Shown here: positions 53,083-62,259 of the stretch, piece by piece
Position numbering within the stretch: position 1 is the first letter of the stretch
Layout of the letters: every line of letters starts with the position of its first letter
DNA from: Geoanaerobacter sp964528055
GTDB taxonomy: Bacteria; Desulfobacterota; Desulfuromonadia; Geobacterales; DSM-12255
DNA: 64,000 bases
Assembly: GCA_964528055.1 (NCBI GenBank)
Contig: CAZGQM010000016.1
Span: forward strand, 1-64,000
Reading direction: 5' to 3'
Position numbers and translations under genes: made by a program
The notes under the pieces: generated by a model
Database searches by the model: none
Told to the model about the DNA's origin: nothing
The model's input: only the letters and a program-made list of their open reading frames with translations

Positions 53083-54137
53083 GCGGTCATTCACATACTC
53101 CCAACCCTCTGGTAGTGAAATGGGCTGCAGCGCTGATGGGTATTATTATCGTGCTGGCAGCCGTTTTCTCAATGAAACATACTCTCTCCTGTTTTCTTCT
53201 CTCCTTTGTTGTTGCCTATCTGTTGGACCCGCTGTTGGTGTCCCTGGAGCGGCACCGATTGAAGCGGATCTATGGGATAGCGCTGCTGTATGCCTTGTTG
53301 CTGGTTTTTTCGATTTTCTTTTTCGTCGTATTGATGCCGTTTCTCACCAGTCGCTGGCAGGAACTTCTCCGCAATCTGCCAGGATATCTTCAGAAGCTTA
53401 GGTCACTCGCAGGGAATCTGAAGCAGGGCTACACCCCCTCATACGGTGCCGCAGAATGGCAGTGGCTGGTGGATTCACTGACCGGCAATATTGACAGCAT
53501 GACAGGCAAACTCGGGTCAGGGGCATATGCTGCTGCCTCACAGATAGCTTTTAACCTCTTCAACCTCCTGCTGGCCCCTATTCTGGTCTTCTTCATGCTC
53601 CACTACAAACAGGAGGTGAAGGGCGAACTGATCAAATGGCTACCTCCTGATCGTAAAGAACTTTTATTGAGGATAGGGGGGGAAGTCAACCGGAGTGTTG
53701 GCGGGTACATCCGCGGCCAGATGATGATTTCGCTCATCGTGGCACTCTTGTCTGCTCTTGCGCTCTACCTGCTCGATATTGAATATCCAATTCTCAACGG
53801 AATCTTTGCCGGACTTGCTTCTGTTCTTCCGTTCATCGGTGTTGTGCTTGCTACTATTCCCCCGCTTTTTTTCGCCTATGTGAAGTTCCAGACCGGTGCC
53901 GCACTTCTCCAGGTGCTGGGGGCCTTTTCTCTGATCTATTTTGTGGAGGGGTATCTGATCAAGCCGCTGGTCTTCAAGGAGTCTATGAACCTTAACCCGC
54001 TGGTAACCATCATCTTCGTCATGGCCCTGGGCGAGATGATGGGATTCTGGGGTATACTCCTTGCCATCCCTATAGCAGCAGCCTTGAAGATCACACTGGA
54101 GCATCTACGCCAGGGCGATTTCTCAGGGAGATCATGA
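53079..54137 (+). CDS. AI-2E family transporter, first of a tandem pair
   Basis: A 352-residue polytopic protein of the AI-2E superfamily (PerM type). Helices lie at about 10-50 and 60-85, with a soluble middle and five further helices after residue 155. VLPFIGVVLATIPPLFF and GEMMGFWGILLAIPIAAALK are family motifs. The start overlaps the UPF0158 stop by four bases and the next gene begins one base after the end, so the three genes are one transcription unit. Confidence 0.88.
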   Translation: MSGHSHTPNPLVVKWAAALMGIIIVLAAVFSMKHTLSCFLLSFVVAYLLDPLLVSLERHRLKRIYGIALLYALLLVFSIFFFVVLMPFLTSRWQELLRNLPGYLQKLRSLAGNLKQGYTPSYGAAEWQWLVDSLTGNIDSMTGKLGSGAYAAASQIAFNLFNLLLAPILVFFMLHYKQEVKGELIKWLPPDRKELLLRIGGEVNRSVGGYIRGQMMISLIVALLSALALYLLDIEYPILNGIFAGLASVLPFIGVVLATIPPLFFAYVKFQTGAALLQVLGAFSLIYFVEGYLIKPLVFKESMNLNPLVTIIFVMALGEMMGFWGILLAIPIAAALKITLEHLRQGDFSGRS

Positions 54138-54138
54138 A

Positions 54139-55200
54139 ATGAACCGCCTTACCGGTCATGGTCGCATATATGCTTTCTGGGCATTTTGCCTTGCACTCCT
54201 GATACTTTCGAGCTCTTTCCTTCGGCATACACTCTCGGCTGTCTTTACCTCACTGGCTCTAGCCTACCTCCTTAACCCCCTCCTCAAGTATCTTGAGGCG
54301 CGAGGCTTCCCGCGCTGGCTCTCTCTCATTTTTCTGTACAGTATAGTGCTGATGGGCTGTTTTTTCGCATCCTTCGTTCTGATACCACTTGTCGGCCACC
54401 AGATCGATCTACTGAGCCGCTCCCTGCCCGGCTATCTGCAGAACCTGCGTGCTGCAATTGACGGTTGGCGCCAAGAGCTCTCCCTGTACTACAGTTCAGA
54501 GGATCTTGCCTGGCTGTCCGATAGGACGATGCAGCTCCTCAACCACCTAGTGACGGAGGTTTCCGGGAAGGGGTACGACAGGGTCAAAGGGCTCGGGTTT
54601 GCCCTCTTCGATCTTCTGCTTGCTCCCATCCTGGTATTCTTTTTCCTCTCTTACAAGGAGTCGGCCAAAAGCTTTCTACTGGGATTGTTGCCGGAAAGAA
54701 GGTGTAATGATCTTAGAGAGATGGGGAACAAGATCAACCGGACTCTGGAGCGATTTCTCTATGCCATGCTGCTGGACGCACTGGTAGTTGGCATCCTCTG
54801 TTCGGCTGTCCTCTATATGATGGGAATCGATTTTGCCCTGTTAAACGGAATGATGGCCGGATTTGCAACCATTGTCCCGTTTATTGGAGCGACCCTTTCC
54901 GTAGTACCACCGATTATGATCGGGTACCTCGATACCGGAGACCTGATGATAATTCCTAAGATTTGCGGGGTTTACTTCATGATCCATGTTATTGTTGAGG
55001 GGAATCTGATAAAGCCTCTCCTGATGCGTGGAGCTCTCCATCTTAATCCGCTGGCGGTAATCTTTGCCCTGATGGCCCTCGGGGAGATAATGGGATTCTG
55101 GGGGGTCGTGCTTGCAGTTCCGCTCACAGCGGTGGTTAAGGTCTGCAGTGAGGATATTCACACACTGATGCTGGGGAGGGACGACGACCCGGACTCTTAG
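54139..55200 (+). CDS. AI-2E family transporter, second of a tandem pair
   Basis: A 353-residue paralogue of the preceding protein, with the same topology and parallel motifs (ATIVPFIGATLSVVPPIM, GEIMGFWGVVLAVPLTAVVK). The sequence has diverged in the soluble middle. It is separated from the first copy by a single base, so the two may form a heteromer (inference). Confidence 0.88.
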   Translation: MNRLTGHGRIYAFWAFCLALLILSSSFLRHTLSAVFTSLALAYLLNPLLKYLEARGFPRWLSLIFLYSIVLMGCFFASFVLIPLVGHQIDLLSRSLPGYLQNLRAAIDGWRQELSLYYSSEDLAWLSDRTMQLLNHLVTEVSGKGYDRVKGLGFALFDLLLAPILVFFFLSYKESAKSFLLGLLPERRCNDLREMGNKINRTLERFLYAMLLDALVVGILCSAVLYMMGIDFALLNGMMAGFATIVPFIGATLSVVPPIMIGYLDTGDLMIIPKICGVYFMIHVIVEGNLIKPLLMRGALHLNPLAVIFALMALGEIMGFWGVVLAVPLTAVVKVCSEDIHTLMLGRDDDPDS

Positions 55201-55367
55201 CCGCACCCCCAAGGGTTAAACCTGTTTTTCATGCTCTGCTACCGCAATACTTTCACGCCACAATCTTCCCTCCCCTCTGCCACAAGTAGTGGACAATCCT
55301 TCTGCTCATTGCTAGAGTAACAACGCTGAATGGATCAAACCAATATTTTTCCACTGACGACGTTCTT

Positions 55368-57548
55368 ATGAAGCAGCTACGCTACATGATAACAGGTATG
55401 TCGTGCGTGAACTGTGCTGCACGCATTGAGAAGACCCTCAATGCGACGGTCGGAGTCAGCCGTGCTGCGATCAATTTTGCCATGGAAGAGCTGCAGATTG
55501 AGTTCGATGCAGGGGTTCTTGCACCGGGCACCGTAGAGGAGTCGGTCAGGGGGCTCGGATACGGCATCCGGTTAGCGGATGACTCTGCAGAAGCCCAACA
55601 GAAAGAACTGGAGGCGGTTTTCCGCATGCAGCGAAACTGGTTCCTCTTCAGCCTTTTTCTCTCTCTTCCCATCATGTTTACCATGACTCTGCACGACAAT
55701 CGGTGGGTCGGCTGGCTCAACCTTCTGCTAGCCACGATTGTGCAGTTCTCCGCCGGTCTCACCTTCTACCGTGGCTCATGGTATGCGCTTAAGAGCAAGA
55801 GCGCCAACATGGACGTACTCGTGGCACTGGGGACTTCTGCCGCATATTTTTATTCACTCTTCTCATTCTTCACCTTCAGCCATGAAGGGGTCTTTTTCGA
55901 GACCTCTGCAATGCTGATCGCTTTTATCCGCCTCGGCAAATACCTGGAGGCAAGGGCCCGGGGCAAGGCAGGTGCTGCCTTGAAAAAACTCCTGCGCTTG
56001 CAGGCCGACAAGGCCAGGCTGCTCATAGACGGCCAGGAGCGCGAGGTCGCCGCTACAGACGTGCAGGTAGGTGATCTTGTCATGGTCAGGCCAGGGGAGA
56101 CCATCCCTGTGGACGGGGAGATCATTGACGGCCGCTCCATGGTGGATGAGTCGATGGTGACCGGAGAGTCGCTGCCGGTGGAAAAGCGTGCCGGTGACAG
56201 AGTGACCGGTGCCACGATCAACCAGAGTGGTTCGATAAAGGTACGCGCCACACGGATTGGCGAGGAGACCCTGCTGTCGCAGATTGTCAAGATGGTGCAG
56301 CTGGCGCAGGCAGACAAGGCACCGATCCAGCGTTTCGCTGACCGGGTCTCGGCGGTATTCGTACCGGCGGTGGTTGGTTTGGCGCTGCTGACCTTTTTCG
56401 GATGGTATCTCTTCTCGCCTCAAGGTTTCCTCTTTGCGTTCAAGCTGGCTATTGCCGTGGTGGTAATTGCCTGCCCCTGCGCCATGGGGCTTGCCACCCC
56501 GACCGCCATCATGGTCGGCAGCGGGGTGGGCTTGAGTCGCGGCATATTGATCAAGAAAGGTTCAGTCCTTGAGCTGATAGCCGGGCTTCAGGCCCTCCTG
56601 CTGGACAAGACCGGCACCATAACCCTGGGCAGACCGGCCCTGAGCAATCTGGTGGCGGTCAGAGGGGTTGATGAGGCCCGTCTGCTCGAGTGTCTAGCCG
56701 CAGCGGAGAGTCAGTCGATTCATCCACTGGCTCAGGCAGTGATGGAAGCTGCCGGAAAGCGCGACATAGTTCCCGGCGAGGTGTCCGATTACGAGGAGCG
56801 CGGCGGGTTTGGTGTCTCATGCAGATACAACGACCTCCAGCTTCTGGCAGGCAACAGTCGGCTTATGGAAGAGGCGGGTGTATCCACACTACCGCTGTCC
56901 GAGCAGTCGGAACGCCTTGCTCGTGAGGGGAAGTCTCTCATCTGGATAGCTGCGGAAGGAAAGCTTGTCGGGTTTGCCGCACTAGCCGACCCGATCAAGG
57001 ATACCTCTGCCCGCGCAATAGCCGACCTGAAGCTCTTAGGAATCCCCTGTACCATGATCTCCGGCGACCATCGGTCGGTTGCGGCATCCATTGCCCGTCA
57101 GGCAGGCATAGAGAGCTTCGAGGCCGAGGTGCTTCCGGATCGGAAGCAACAGGTGGTCAAGGATTACCAGGCCAGGGGGCTGATTGTCGGTATGGTGGGG
57201 GACGGTATCAATGATGCGCCTGCGCTTGCCCAGGCCGACGTTGGGATTGCCATCGGTGGCGGTACCGACGTGGCAAAAGAGACCGGAGACGTGGTCCTGA
57301 TCCGTGACGACCTGCAGGATGTGGTACGGGCGATCCGGCTGGGTCGGGCTACCTTGGCCAAGATCAAACAGAACCTCTTCTGGGCGCTTTTCTACAATGT
57401 CTTAGGTGTTCCTGTGGCAGCAGGTCTGCTCTACTACCCGCTGGGGATTACCTTGAAGCCAGAATTCGCCGGGCTTGCCATGGCGTTTTCATCCGTGTCC
57501 GTGGTGACAAACTCTCTGCTGCTGCGCAGGATTACCAGAAAGCTTTAG
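55368..57548 (+). CDS. copA: Copper-exporting P-type ATPase CopA
   Basis: A 726-residue P1B-type ATPase. One N-terminal heavy-metal domain carries GMSCVNCAARIE (Cys13, Cys16). The actuator loop TGE is near residue 265, the membrane metal site CPC (VIACPCAMGLATP) near 368 and the phosphorylation site DKTGT near 413. The GDGINDAPALAQADVGIAIG hinge and the MAFSSVSVVTNSLLLRR C-terminal helix are those of Cu+ pumps. It exports cytoplasmic Cu+. Upstream there is ~170 bases with no clear regulator site. Confidence 0.95.
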   Translation: MKQLRYMITGMSCVNCAARIEKTLNATVGVSRAAINFAMEELQIEFDAGVLAPGTVEESVRGLGYGIRLADDSAEAQQKELEAVFRMQRNWFLFSLFLSLPIMFTMTLHDNRWVGWLNLLLATIVQFSAGLTFYRGSWYALKSKSANMDVLVALGTSAAYFYSLFSFFTFSHEGVFFETSAMLIAFIRLGKYLEARARGKAGAALKKLLRLQADKARLLIDGQEREVAATDVQVGDLVMVRPGETIPVDGEIIDGRSMVDESMVTGESLPVEKRAGDRVTGATINQSGSIKVRATRIGEETLLSQIVKMVQLAQADKAPIQRFADRVSAVFVPAVVGLALLTFFGWYLFSPQGFLFAFKLAIAVVVIACPCAMGLATPTAIMVGSGVGLSRGILIKKGSVLELIAGLQALLLDKTGTITLGRPALSNLVAVRGVDEARLLECLAAAESQSIHPLAQAVMEAAGKRDIVPGEVSDYEERGGFGVSCRYNDLQLLAGNSRLMEEAGVSTLPLSEQSERLAREGKSLIWIAAEGKLVGFAALADPIKDTSARAIADLKLLGIPCTMISGDHRSVAASIARQAGIESFEAEVLPDRKQQVVKDYQARGLIVGMVGDGINDAPALAQADVGIAIGGGTDVAKETGDVVLIRDDLQDVVRAIRLGRATLAKIKQNLFWALFYNVLGVPVAAGLLYYPLGITLKPEFAGLAMAFSSVSVVTNSLLLRRITRKL

Positions 57549-57561
57549 TGGGGGGGAGAAA

Positions 57562-58068
57562 ATGACAGACAGACGAAAAATGATTTTGCGGCTGCTGGCT
57601 GAAGCAGGGGTGCTTTTGGCTCTGGCTGTTCTGGTCGGGATCGGCTGGAATTTCCGGCTCCTCAAGAATGCCTGGTCAGGTCGTGCTAAGGCTGTGACTG
57701 CCGCACCGGCCTCTGAAACGCATGCTGCGATTCCCCTCCCTCTGGGTCTGATGCAGGTCAAGGAGCTTTTTGACAAGAAGGAGGCTACCATCATAGATGC
57801 TCGTGACCGGAATGCCTATGCAGCAGGGCATATTAAGGGGGCGATTTCGATGCCGCTCACGGAAGCGACCACCATGGTTCCTGAATTCACGAGCCGCGTT
57901 CCGAAGAGTGCCCTGCTGGTGATATACTGCAACGGCTATGCATGCGAAGACAGTGTCGATCTCGGCAAACATTTCCTGGCTGCCGGCTGCACTGACGTCT
58001 ACTATTTTGACGGGGGTCTGCCTGCGTGGCGCGATGCGAAGTATCCCATGGCAGGGGGTAAACGATGA
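57562..58068 (+). CDS. Membrane-anchored rhodanese
   Basis: A 168-residue protein with one N-terminal membrane helix and a periplasmic rhodanese domain (TIIDARDRNAYAAGHIKGAI). The active-site cysteine is in VIYCNGYACEDS. The gene is 14 bases after copA and overlaps the next gene. Rhodanese domains handle sulfane sulfur; a link to copper or thiol homeostasis is inferred from context. Confidence 0.9.
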   Translation: MTDRRKMILRLLAEAGVLLALAVLVGIGWNFRLLKNAWSGRAKAVTAAPASETHAAIPLPLGLMQVKELFDKKEATIIDARDRNAYAAGHIKGAISMPLTEATTMVPEFTSRVPKSALLVIYCNGYACEDSVDLGKHFLAAGCTDVYYFDGGLPAWRDAKYPMAGGKR

Positions 58069-58526
58069 TAAACGCCGTTGCAAAGCATGGGGTTGCCGTC
58101 GTAAGAATCGTCCTGGGCGCGATTTTCCTCTATGCCGGAATCCTCAAGGTGACCGATACCACAGCATTTGCCGGCAGTATAGCGGCATACAAAATTCTGC
58201 CATACTTCGGCAACTATCTGACAGCTTCGGTACTCCCCTGGCTTGAGATACTCTGCGGGGCGCTTCTGGTAACAGGATGGAGGTCGAGGGTTGCTGCGAT
58301 AGTCACGATCCTTATGAATCTCGTTTTCATCGCGGCAATGCTTTCAGCGGTTGCCAGGGGGCTTGAAATCGACTGCGGCTGTTTCAAGCAGGGGGCCAAG
58401 GAGCCGCCGCTACTTGCCATAGGACGTGATATCATCTTCATTACCATGGCGATGCTGGTCCTCTGGCAGGAGTGGCGCAGTTCCATAACGGATCACCCAC
58501 TTGCAGTCCGGAATAAAATGTCCTAG
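58065..58526 (+). CDS. MauE/DoxX family redox membrane protein
   Basis: A 153-residue protein with four membrane helices and the motif DCGCF in a loop (LEIDCGCFKQGAKEPP), typical of the MauE group of DoxX-like proteins. These proteins are proposed partners of disulfide or sulfur chemistry. The start overlaps the rhodanese stop (ATGA), so both are made together. Confidence 0.85.
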   Translation: MINAVAKHGVAVVRIVLGAIFLYAGILKVTDTTAFAGSIAAYKILPYFGNYLTASVLPWLEILCGALLVTGWRSRVAAIVTILMNLVFIAAMLSAVARGLEIDCGCFKQGAKEPPLLAIGRDIIFITMAMLVLWQEWRSSITDHPLAVRNKMS

Positions 58527-58553
58527 AATGCGCTCCGTTTGGAGGAGAATGTT

Positions 58554-59141
58554 GTGTCCAAAGAGTTTGTAGTATTAGTTGCAGCATACCTGCTCGGCTC
58601 AATCCCAACCGGTCTGGTGCTGGCCCGTTTTGTGGGAGGGGTCGATATCCGTACCACCGGAAGCGGCAACATCGGTGCCACAAACGTGAGCCGGGCATTG
58701 GGCTGGAAGGTCGGTGTGCTGACCCTTGTCGGCGATTGTTGTAAAGGTCTGATCCCGGTTCTCCTGGCCCAAAAGCTTGGCTTCACCGAGGGATGGATTG
58801 CCCTTGCAGGTTTTGCCGCCTTTGCCGGACACGTGTATACGGTTTTCCTTCGTTTCAAAGGGGGAAAGGGGGTGGCCACGGCGCTTGGGGTGTTTCTTGC
58901 CCTTGCTCCTCTTGCCGTTGCCGCTGCCGTTGCAATCTTCGCCCTGGTGTTCTGGAAGTGGCGTTATGTCTCACTCGCCTCTATTGCCGCTGCATCAGCA
59001 ATGCCTCTCTTGATGGCACTTCTGGATGGTCGGGGAGTGATATTCCTTATGTCCGTTGCCGTTTCGACCCTTGTTGTTTGGCGGCACAGGGAGAATATCC
59101 AGCGCCTCAGGGGGGGGACTGAGAGCAGGTTCAAGGAGTGA
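58554..59141 (+). CDS. plsY: Acyl-phosphate glycerol-3-phosphate acyltransferase PlsY
   Basis: PlsY makes lysophosphatidic acid from acyl phosphate and glycerol 3-phosphate, the first membrane step of phospholipid synthesis. The 195 residues contain the three active-site loops: GSGNIGATNVSR, FRGGKGVAT-like FKGGKGVATALGV and the late WRHRENIQRL. GTG at 58554 was chosen because GGAGGAG precedes it. The frame continues upstream to a TTG, but the site lies within that extension. Confidence 0.93.
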   Translation: MSKEFVVLVAAYLLGSIPTGLVLARFVGGVDIRTTGSGNIGATNVSRALGWKVGVLTLVGDCCKGLIPVLLAQKLGFTEGWIALAGFAAFAGHVYTVFLRFKGGKGVATALGVFLALAPLAVAAAVAIFALVFWKWRYVSLASIAAASAMPLLMALLDGRGVIFLMSVAVSTLVVWRHRENIQRLRGGTESRFKE

Positions 59142-60232
59142 AAGCCCCTTTGTCCAAGCTGGTAGCGAAACGATACCGACACTACTGCATGCTGGCGTCA
59201 GCCGCTTTAGTGCTAATTCCCCTGGCCTCATTCGTTTTCCAGCTTGCCCTGCCTGCGGGAAACGGAACCAATGTGCAACTGGTGGAGTGCGTGAAGGGGG
59301 CGCCGCTGTATCGCGTGGCGTCTGAGATGGAACGGAAGGGCCTTGTCCGCAGTTCCCGCGCTTTTGTTCTGCTTGCTCGGATAAAGGGTGTTGACGGCAA
59401 GGTGCAGGCCGGTACCTATCAGGTCAATGACGGCATGAGGCCGGGAGAGATCCTTCGAAAGATGGTGGATGGAGAGATTTATGCCCTCCGTTTTGCAGTG
59501 CCAGAGGGGTATTCCATCTACCAGCTTGCCGAGCTCTTTGAAGGACGACATATCTTTAAAAAGGCCGATTTTCTCGCCGCATGCTCTGACAGAGCGCTCC
59601 TTACTGAGTTAGGTATCCCTGGTATCAGCGTTGAGGGGTATCTGTTCCCTTCCACCTACAGCATTCCGCCAGGGGCGAAGCCGACCGACTGCATCAGAAT
59701 GATGGTGAGGCAGTTTGAAAAGACATCCGGTGACCAAATTTCTCCACTTTTCAGGCAGAGGGACCGACGCCGTCATGAACTCGTAATCCTTGCCTCTATG
59801 ATCGAGAAGGAGGCGGTGGATCCGGAAGAGTGCCCGACCATAGCCTCGGTTTTTACCAATCGCCTAAAGCTTGGGATGCGACTGCAGAGCGACCCGACGG
59901 CTGTCTACGGATTGCGTGCATTCGGCGGAAAGGTCACCGGAAAGGAGCTCCATCGCCCTTCTCCATACAACACCTATATTATCGCCGGATTGCCTTCCGG
60001 ACCCATCGGCAATCCCGGCATAAAGGCTTTGCAGGCTGCCATTTCTCCGGCAAGGAGCTCGTACCTCTATTTTGTTGCCAAGAAGGACGGCACACACTTT
60101 TTTTCCACAACCCTTGACCAGCACAACAGGGCTGTTACAAAGTATCTGAAGGGTTCGGAAGCAAAAGGTACGGCATCTCAGGAGATGTTGGGGTATAGAA
60201 ATGACAACCCGAGTATTACTCGCAGAAGATAA
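59138..60232 (+). CDS. mltG: Endolytic murein transglycosylase MltG
   Basis: A 364-residue MltG/YceG protein. One N-terminal membrane helix (about 20-38) is followed by a LysM-like domain and the catalytic EKE motif (ASMIEKEAV, about residues 223-225), with SDPTAVYG and IAGLPSGPIGNPG nearby. It cuts nascent glycan strands and sets chain length. The start, GTG, overlaps the plsY stop by four bases. Confidence 0.93.
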   Translation: MKAPLSKLVAKRYRHYCMLASAALVLIPLASFVFQLALPAGNGTNVQLVECVKGAPLYRVASEMERKGLVRSSRAFVLLARIKGVDGKVQAGTYQVNDGMRPGEILRKMVDGEIYALRFAVPEGYSIYQLAELFEGRHIFKKADFLAACSDRALLTELGIPGISVEGYLFPSTYSIPPGAKPTDCIRMMVRQFEKTSGDQISPLFRQRDRRRHELVILASMIEKEAVDPEECPTIASVFTNRLKLGMRLQSDPTAVYGLRAFGGKVTGKELHRPSPYNTYIIAGLPSGPIGNPGIKALQAAISPARSSYLYFVAKKDGTHFFSTTLDQHNRAVTKYLKGSEAKGTASQEMLGYRNDNPSITRRR

Positions 60233-62147
60233 CGAGCCCCTTGCTCATATGCTTGAGCGATTCCTCGCTGCCCAGGGGCATGAGGTTCTGCGTGCTGGCA
60301 ACGGCGCAGATGCCCTCAGGATTCTGGCAACACAGGAGATAGCTCTATTGGTGCTGGATCTGAGGCTCCCCGAGGTGAACGGCATCGAGGTACTGAAAAA
60401 ACTTCGCAGGACAGAGCGAGGGGCGGCACTTCCGGTGATCATAATGACCGGATACTACAAGGGAGAGAGGTATGCGGAGGGGGCCCGCAAGCTGGGGGTA
60501 CGGCACTATCTGGAAAAGCCCTTCAGTCAGCAGACCTTTCTACAGGCCACGCGAGATGCGCTTGCCGGGTTGGCAATTCCCAAGAACGAGCCTGCTACAC
60601 TCCTTTCCACGCTGGTAGATCTCTACTATGCTCGCAAGAGCGGATTGCTGAGAATTCGGCAGGGGCCTTCGCTTATAATAGCGCAGGGGGTACCTGTTTC
60701 CTTTGTCTCGCGAGGACGCGAGGAATTCCCTGCGTTTCTCGCAGCGAGAGGCAAGCTCTCTCTCAAGGATCAGCAACTCTTTATCCGGAGCAGAGAAGAA
60801 CGACTGTTTATTACCCAGGCAGGGATGCTCCCCTACGACGATCTTTTGGCCGAATCCCGTCAGTTCCTGATACGAACCCTTCTGGATGGTCTCAGGACCA
60901 ATGCCATTGCTGAATTCATTCCAGGTTCTGCGGATCTGGAACTCCCTCTTGCGCCTCTTCAGCTTCCTGGACTTCTCTACGAGGCATCCTCAAGTCATTC
61001 CCTCGGGCTTAACATAGATGCCTTTCTTTCACGGTTCGGGCATCTGTATCCGGGTCGTACCACGGGATATTTCAAGCACTCCAACCTTATTGCCATGAAC
61101 CGTGAGGACATTGCCACACTGGGGATGATAAACGGTCGTCGTCCGCTTGTAGATGTGGCAGGAAACGGCCCGTTAAAGGCGGGTGCTGCAGCATTCTGCC
61201 ATTTCCTCAAGGCCATGAGGCTCATTGAGCTGCACCCGGTCCCCACTGAGGAAGCTCAACCCGACTTCCCCATGAGGTCACTGTACAATAGGCCTCTGGA
61301 AGAGGATCTACCCCATATTGAAGAGCTGTCAGAGGGGTTTGAGGATCTCGTGGCCGAGGTTTCCGGGTCTGTTGCGCTTGCAATGGGGAACGAAGGGATG
61401 GCAGCACCGCTCTCCAGTGCTGAAATAGGTTTCGAGCAGCAGATTCACCGTGATTTCGCCTTTATCAAGGAGAAGAACTATTATGAGCTCTTCGGTTTGA
61501 CCCCAGGCAGTTTTGCTTTCAATGCACTGAAGGATGCCTATTTTGCCCGGACCAGGCCATACTCACAGGAACGTTTGATGGAGCTTTCAGGTGCCACTCT
61601 GGAGATGGCCCAGGAGGTCCTGTCGCTCTTCTCTTATGCCTACAATACCCTCTCCAACGTGGTCCAAAAGGAACGCTACGATGAACTCCTCAATGCCGAG
61701 AAGGTCGGGCTCGACGGCAGACAGGACGACAGGCTCCAGACACAGGTGCAGTTCCAGTCCGGCAAGGTCTTTCTGGAGATGGGCGAATTCGCTAATGCAG
61801 AAAAGTCGCTGCAGGACGCATACCGGCTGGAGCCCGACAACCCGCTTCACTCCGCCTATTTTGCATGGGCAATCTACCGTAATCCCTCGAACCATGGATC
61901 GAAATCTGCCCTGGAGAAGGCACGGGGGCTTCTGGGTAAATCACTTCAGAACGGCAGGCATGCCGAGACCTACTCTTTCAGGGGGTGGATGCTGCTGGAC
62001 GAAGGGCGCGACGGTCTGGCAGAAGCCGAATTCCAGAAGTCACTCAAGCTCAATCCTCGCGATACGCTTGCCCGCAAGGGTCTCCAACAGATAGACGACC
62101 GCCGTCAGGCTGACAAGAAGGGGTTTTTCAGGAAAATCTTCGGTTGA
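60201..62147 (+). CDS. Response regulator with DUF4388-like, J-like and TPR regions
   Basis: A 648-residue multi-domain protein. Residues 1-130 are a receiver with phospho-site Asp in LVLDLRLPEV and the later Lys in EKPF. About 130-400 is a PatA/DUF4388-like region, and ~425-500 is a J-like segment (NYYELFGLTPGSFAFNALKDAY) lacking the HPD motif. The end carries TPR-like repeats (QSGKVFLEMGEFANAEKSLQ, AEAEFQKSLKLNPRD). The start lies inside mltG, so translation is coupled. Such proteins are common scaffolds in Geobacter-type genomes; the partner is unknown. Confidence 0.85.
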   Translation: MTTRVLLAEDNEPLAHMLERFLAAQGHEVLRAGNGADALRILATQEIALLVLDLRLPEVNGIEVLKKLRRTERGAALPVIIMTGYYKGERYAEGARKLGVRHYLEKPFSQQTFLQATRDALAGLAIPKNEPATLLSTLVDLYYARKSGLLRIRQGPSLIIAQGVPVSFVSRGREEFPAFLAARGKLSLKDQQLFIRSREERLFITQAGMLPYDDLLAESRQFLIRTLLDGLRTNAIAEFIPGSADLELPLAPLQLPGLLYEASSSHSLGLNIDAFLSRFGHLYPGRTTGYFKHSNLIAMNREDIATLGMINGRRPLVDVAGNGPLKAGAAAFCHFLKAMRLIELHPVPTEEAQPDFPMRSLYNRPLEEDLPHIEELSEGFEDLVAEVSGSVALAMGNEGMAAPLSSAEIGFEQQIHRDFAFIKEKNYYELFGLTPGSFAFNALKDAYFARTRPYSQERLMELSGATLEMAQEVLSLFSYAYNTLSNVVQKERYDELLNAEKVGLDGRQDDRLQTQVQFQSGKVFLEMGEFANAEKSLQDAYRLEPDNPLHSAYFAWAIYRNPSNHGSKSALEKARGLLGKSLQNGRHAETYSFRGWMLLDEGRDGLAEAEFQKSLKLNPRDTLARKGLQQIDDRRQADKKGFFRKIFG

Positions 62148-62181
62148 TCCACTTGTTACGGTTGTTGAGTTCACAATGGCC

Positions 62182-62210
62182 TTGACAAAATCTCTCTCCG
62201 CTCTTACTCT
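62182..62210 (+). promoter_or_regulatory. Sigma-70-like promoter of hpnJ
   Basis: TTGACA at 62182-62187, a 17-base spacer and TACTCT at 62205-62210. The first hexamer is perfect; the second is moderate. It is about 50 bases upstream of hpnJ. Confidence 0.6.
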
Positions 62211-62259
62211 ACGAGTTTATTTTTTGCCCTGAAAAAGCACACTTTTCGCAGGAGTAGTC

